Source: an uncultured Bacteroidales bacterium
GTDB taxonomy: Bacteria; Bacteroidota; Bacteroidia; Bacteroidales; UBA932
Reading direction: 5' to 3'
NCBI GenBank assembly: GCA_947168525.1
Contig: CAMVMG010000009.1
Span: forward strand, 1-64,000
DNA: 64,000 nucleotides
Under the pieces are notes generated by a model. That model searched no databases. It was given only the letters and a program-made list of their open reading frames with translations, and was not told the DNA's origin. Both the position numbers and the translations under genes were made by a program. Positions 61,418-64,000 of the stretch are shown here, piece after piece; position 1 is the stretch's first letter, and each line of letters begins with the position of its first letter.

Positions 61418-61959
61418 TTCTTGTCCCTTAAAAAAGCTATTTCTGCTCTTTGCGCATACTTCAGCGCTTCGTTATGGTCATAATTCCGGGCAAAAATCCC
61501 ACTCAAATGCTGGCAGGCAAGCCCCAGGAAGTGATTGTCCTGCAATTGTTCCGCCAGCGTTTCGGCTTCTTTGAAATGGATGGCGGCATCTATCAGGTTC
61601 TCTCCATTCTCCTCCACTACGCCAAGATAGTATGTAGATTTCATCCTGCCGGCCTTGCTCCCGTGTTTTTGATAATAATCATAGGCCGCCCGGGCCAGGG
61701 AATCGTCTGCCACATCTATGTAGTTCTTGTCCAGCGCTATGGTTTTCAACAGCGCATACCGCGCCTTCGTGCGGGCAGTGCGCAGTTGCTCTGACTGAAT
61801 CTGTTCCAGCAGGTGAAGGGAACTGTCCGGATGCTCTGTCATCAACGTTTCTGCCCGGTTCATGATAATGGTACTGCGGTGATCGCAACCCGTTGAAAGC
61901 AGGAAGGCTGAAACAAGATATAAGAGGAAAATCGGCTTATTTTTCTTAGCATCATTCAT
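61414..61959 (-). CDS. N-terminal part of a split TPR/HTH membrane regulator
   Basis: 181 residues. Lipoprotein-type signal (LLSTGC) and TPR-like helices (HPDSSLHLLEQIQSEQL, AYDYYQKHGSKAGRMKSTYYLGVV). The frame ends just after a T TTT TTA heptamer (minus strand, plus coordinates 61429-61435) in exact -1-slippage phase. Shifting -1 there continues FLKGQEMISAWYSGIDVAKQ into the next frame. The start at 61959 lies 6 nt after a TATCTTTG box (61966-61973). Confidence 0.78.
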   Translation of the reverse strand: MNDAKKNKPIFLLYLVSAFLLSTGCDHRSTIIMNRAETLMTEHPDSSLHLLEQIQSEQLRTARTKARYALLKTIALDKNYIDVADDSLARAAYDYYQKHGSKAGRMKSTYYLGVVEENGENLIDAAIHFKEAETLAEQLQDNHFLGLACQHLSGIFARNYDHNEALKYAQRAEIAFLRDKK

Positions 61960-61965
61960 GGTTCG

Positions 61966-61973
61966 CAAAGATA
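61966..61973 (-). promoter_or_regulatory. -7 box TATCTTTG for the split regulator
   Basis: Minus-strand consensus box 6 nt before the ATG at 61959, predicting a leaderless transcript. Confidence 0.6.
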
Positions 61974-62082
61974 GAAATATTCTGTAAGAATTTGGGTCTG
62001 GAAACACGTCAGCGTCAACAGAAATAATAAACGAAATGAAAAACCGCCACCAAGTGCCTTCGGCCTGTTTTGCACCAGGGGG

Positions 62083-62805
62083 CCCCAGTACAAGGCATTA
62101 CGCGAAAACGGCCGAAAACGCGTAACCGGAGGGTCCTGCCGGTCCAGCCTGCCATGTCGCAGGCCAGAGCGTCCTGCAGGGCCGTTTTTCATGGCAACAT
62201 GGCCGGGAAAACCGCGCCTGAGACTAAAACCGTGGCCATGTTGCAGGCCAGAATGCGCTGTGAGGCCGAATTCACTTGCAACACGGCCGGGAAACCCATC
62301 TTCCTAAACCATACACGCGTGAACGCAAGTGATTGATTATCATTTCTTAGCACGTTTACCTTTAGGCTACACGACCTAAAGGTTTTAAACCAACTACTAA
62401 CTACTAACTACTAAAGCAAATACAATTCCCAAGTGGAGGCCTGACCGGATTTCGGCCTATTTCATTACCCGGGCTGGACCATCAGGTTGGTACGGCAGGT
62501 CCAGGGGCTGTCGAAACGGGCCTTGTCAGCCCGGGCGTAACGGATTCCCTCCAGGAGGTTCTCCCCCAGCAGCCCGGCCTCCTCCAGTGCACCGGCAACA
62601 GTACCGGGCACCGAAACCGTGAGGGATTCATTGCCGCCGTCATGGTTTAAAACCCAAGGTGTTGCCAGTTCAAAGCTCTGGCCGCACTCCATCCGGTATC
62701 CCTGCCGGCAGCCGCAAACCGCCGCCACCGCAAGCAGAATAACAAAGGTCTTTCTCATACAACAAAAATAGGCAATTTTGCACCGAAATGCAATTTCCGC
62801 CCCGC
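62083..62805 (+). repeat. Duplicated block, copy B (longer form)
   Basis: Matches copy A (55647-56188) at an offset near 6.44 kb. Contains palindrome arms TTACGC/GCGTAA (62098-62125), two GCCATGTTGCA-type palindromes (about 62151-62203 and 62234-62288), an ACCTTTAGG/CCTAAAGGT hairpin (62358-62383), an ACTACTA-type tandem repeat near 62391-62414, and the longer GH2 remnant. The part before 62465 is gene-free. Confidence 0.85.
62465..62758 (-). pseudogene. GH2 (beta-mannosidase-like) N-terminal remnant, copy B
   Basis: 97 codons. Lipoprotein signal (LLAVAAVCGC), then the opening of a GH2 sugar-binding domain: LATPWVLNHDGG...VPGTVAGALEEAGLLGENLL...W. GH2 enzymes run to about 850 residues; this stops at MVQPG* before the catalytic domain. 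A TATTTTTG box lies 4 nt before the ATG (62763-62770), so a short peptide could still be made. Most likely a decayed gene end captured in the duplicated block. Confidence 0.75.
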
Positions 62806-62829
62806 CCCCGGCGCCGCATTCTACTTCCC

Positions 62830-62964
62830 CGTCCACAAAAACGCCCATATTCGTGGACGAACCGCCCAAAAACCACCTTCCGTCCACGAAAACGCCCGAA
62901 AACGTGGCCGAAAGGCGGAGATACAGCAGTTGGGCCATGAAAATACCCTGTTTCCATGGCCCAA
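62830..62964. repeat. Three consecutive hairpins with different arms
   Basis: (1) CGTCCAC 62830-62836 with CGTGGACG 62852-62859. (2) CGTCCACG 62881-62888 with CGTGGCCG 62903-62910. (3) TTGGGCCATG 62930-62939 with CCATGGCCCAA 62954-62964. Loops of the second and of the TTACGC family share an AAAACG-CCGAAAA core. They lie just past the AraC-type gene. Confidence 0.6.
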
Positions 62965-62992
62965 TTAAACTCTGGTGGTAAAGTTGAAGTGT

Positions 62993-64000
62993 TTACTCTG
63001 CAACCTGCTTTTTCCAATCGGCCGGATTCAGGCCGGTGACGTCCTTGAAGTTGCGGTAGAAGGCGCTGCGGGAGGAGAATCCGCTTTCGGTGGCAATCTC
63101 CGAAATACTCATCTCCGGGTGCTCTTTCATCAGCTGTTGCGCGTAGCGGACGCGGTAACCGTTGATCAGGTTGGAGAAGTTTTCCCCGGAAAGGCTTTTG
63201 ATGATGGCGCTGATGTAAGTGCGGTTGGTGGCCAGCCGGGCGGCGATGTCGGTGACGCGAAGGTCTGGCTGCTTGAAAAGCTCTTCCTGCTCGATGATTT
63301 GCGAGAGTTGCTCGGTCAGTTGTTGCGTGACAGGCGTGTCTTCCGCCTCTTCCGGCGGAGTGGGATGCTTGTGGCTGATGAAATAGGCGCCCGCTGCGAG
63401 GATCAGCAGGCCGCCGACCAGGACCCAGAGCCAGGGGAAATCGGCCTTGGACGGCGCTCCGGTGGGGAAAGCCCAGACTTCCCGGACGGTTTTGAAATTG
63501 TCTCCCGAGGGGAATCCCCCGACAGAAGAAAAGCGGGTGCCGCCAGCGCGGACAAGTGTCTCGTCGGGGAGCAGGGCAAAGGCGTCTGCCAGCGGGAAAG
63601 GGCCGTGGAATTCCGTCAGGGTTACTTCGGCCGGGCCGCCGTCGAAGATGGGGTCGTAGCAGATGCGGGCCACGCAGGCATTCCCTTCGGTGTCAATCCC
63701 TAGCGTATAGGCGCTCCGGCGGCTGCGGTCCACGGCCAGCTGGCTCCAGATGTAAGCGCCGGCTTCGGAACTGACGGGAAGGGGCCGGTTCATTTCCAGC
63801 AGGGAGAACTGCTCGCCCGTGATGCGCAGGATGCTCCATTCCCCGCTTTCCCGGTGCCGGGCCAGCACAAGGTAGGCGTACTCGCCGATGGAAAGGCCGG
63901 CCCGCTGGGCAGCCCACGGCTCCCACTCGTCCAGCAGGGGTTCATGGAAAGGGTCTCCTTGCAGCCGGTCCACCGTGCCGTCGGAGGGTTTGCCGTAATT
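62993..64000 (-). CDS. Membrane-anchored AraC-family regulator, 5' end outside window
   Basis: The frame stays open to the right edge, so the true start is beyond it. The visible N-terminal part (about 200 residues) is beta-rich and resembles part of a beta-propeller sensor (SAYTLGIDTEGNACVARICYDP). A transmembrane helix (WLWVLVGGLLILAAGAYFIS) follows, then a C-terminal AraC HTH (ISEIATESGFSSRSAFYRNFKDVTGLNPADWKK). Sensing outside and DNA-binding inside in one chain is the plan of one-component regulators. Its target may be a gene beyond the window. Confidence 0.88.
   Translation of the reverse strand, partial: NYGKPSDGTVDRLQGDPFHEPLLDEWEPWAAQRAGLSIGEYAYLVLARHRESGEWSILRITGEQFSLLEMNRPLPVSSEAGAYIWSQLAVDRSRRSAYTLGIDTEGNACVARICYDPIFDGGPAEVTLTEFHGPFPLADAFALLPDETLVRAGGTRFSSVGGFPSGDNFKTVREVWAFPTGAPSKADFPWLWVLVGGLLILAAGAYFISHKHPTPPEEAEDTPVTQQLTEQLSQIIEQEELFKQPDLRVTDIAARLATNRTYISAIIKSLSGENFSNLINGYRVRYAQQLMKEHPEMSISEIATESGFSSRSAFYRNFKDVTGLNPADWKKQVAE

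Noticed and set aside
62465..62938. 157-residue protein starting at 62938
   Set aside because: The upstream 60 codons are hairpin repeats; a lipoprotein signal begins at 62758 and the product is a GH2 remnant.

Overview
The window looks like chromosome from a GC-rich member of the Bacteroidales, probably a gut or other host-associated anaerobe. Support for this: a SusC/SusD polysaccharide-utilisation locus (PUL), the Bacteroidota -33/-7 promoter form (TTTG, 19-20 bp, TAnnTTTG) before many genes and both tRNAs, the anaerobic ribonucleotide reductase pair nrdD/nrdG, and many lipoprotein signal peptides. No transposase, integrase, phage or CRISPR sequence was found. I cannot name the genus from sequence alone.

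Layout. 1-2.2 kb: nrdD (5' end cut by the window) and nrdG. 2.2-5.1 kb (minus): an EnvC-like divisome protein and a TPR protein. 5.3-7.0 kb: an ECF sigma factor overlapping a protein that appears to be an anti-sigma factor spanning both membranes. 7.2-11.4 kb: an unknown lipoprotein, ispE, a YifB/ComM ATPase, tsaE. 11.4-26.7 kb (minus): a complete PUL (membrane regulator, SusC, SusD, surface glycan-binding protein, GH16, GH3, CotH-like protein, GH30) whose enzyme set points to beta-1,3/1,6-glucan. 26.8-30.6 kb: a lipoprotein serpin and a second GH3. 30.6-34.1 kb (minus): sufB-pnuC-sufC-sufD with a very short SufD. 34.1-38.1 kb (minus): aroB, a fused aroD-aroA, and aroC. 38.2 kb: tRNA-Leu(CAA). 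38.4-41.8 kb: a DUF418 membrane protein and a ClpB lacking its N-domain. 41.9-46.4 kb: sigma-54 activator, lptE, TPR protein, secG, OmpA-like/TPR lipoprotein. 46.4-49.5 kb: overlapping genes for a membrane LytTR regulator, a sodium:solute symporter and a phytase-like esterase. 49.5-55.5 kb: cytidylate-kinase-like protein, tRNA-Ser(GCT), acyltransferase, SpoIIE-type phosphatase, carboxylesterase.

55.5-63 kb is different. It is AT-richer in places, contains two related beta-barrel genes, small secreted proteins of unknown role, a TPR/HTH regulator split at a T TTT TTA heptamer, two copies of a block of about 0.5-0.7 kb carrying the same GH2 gene remnant, and several families of palindromic repeats. 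A membrane-anchored AraC-type regulator runs off the right edge.

The observations I rate highest are: many genes whose ATG lies only 4-9 nt after the -7 box (predicted leaderless mRNAs); the frameshifted regulator; the ECF/double-membrane anti-sigma pair; the duplicated block in which one copy lost 172 bp between GCACCGAAA repeats; and palindromes that share a loop but have different arms.
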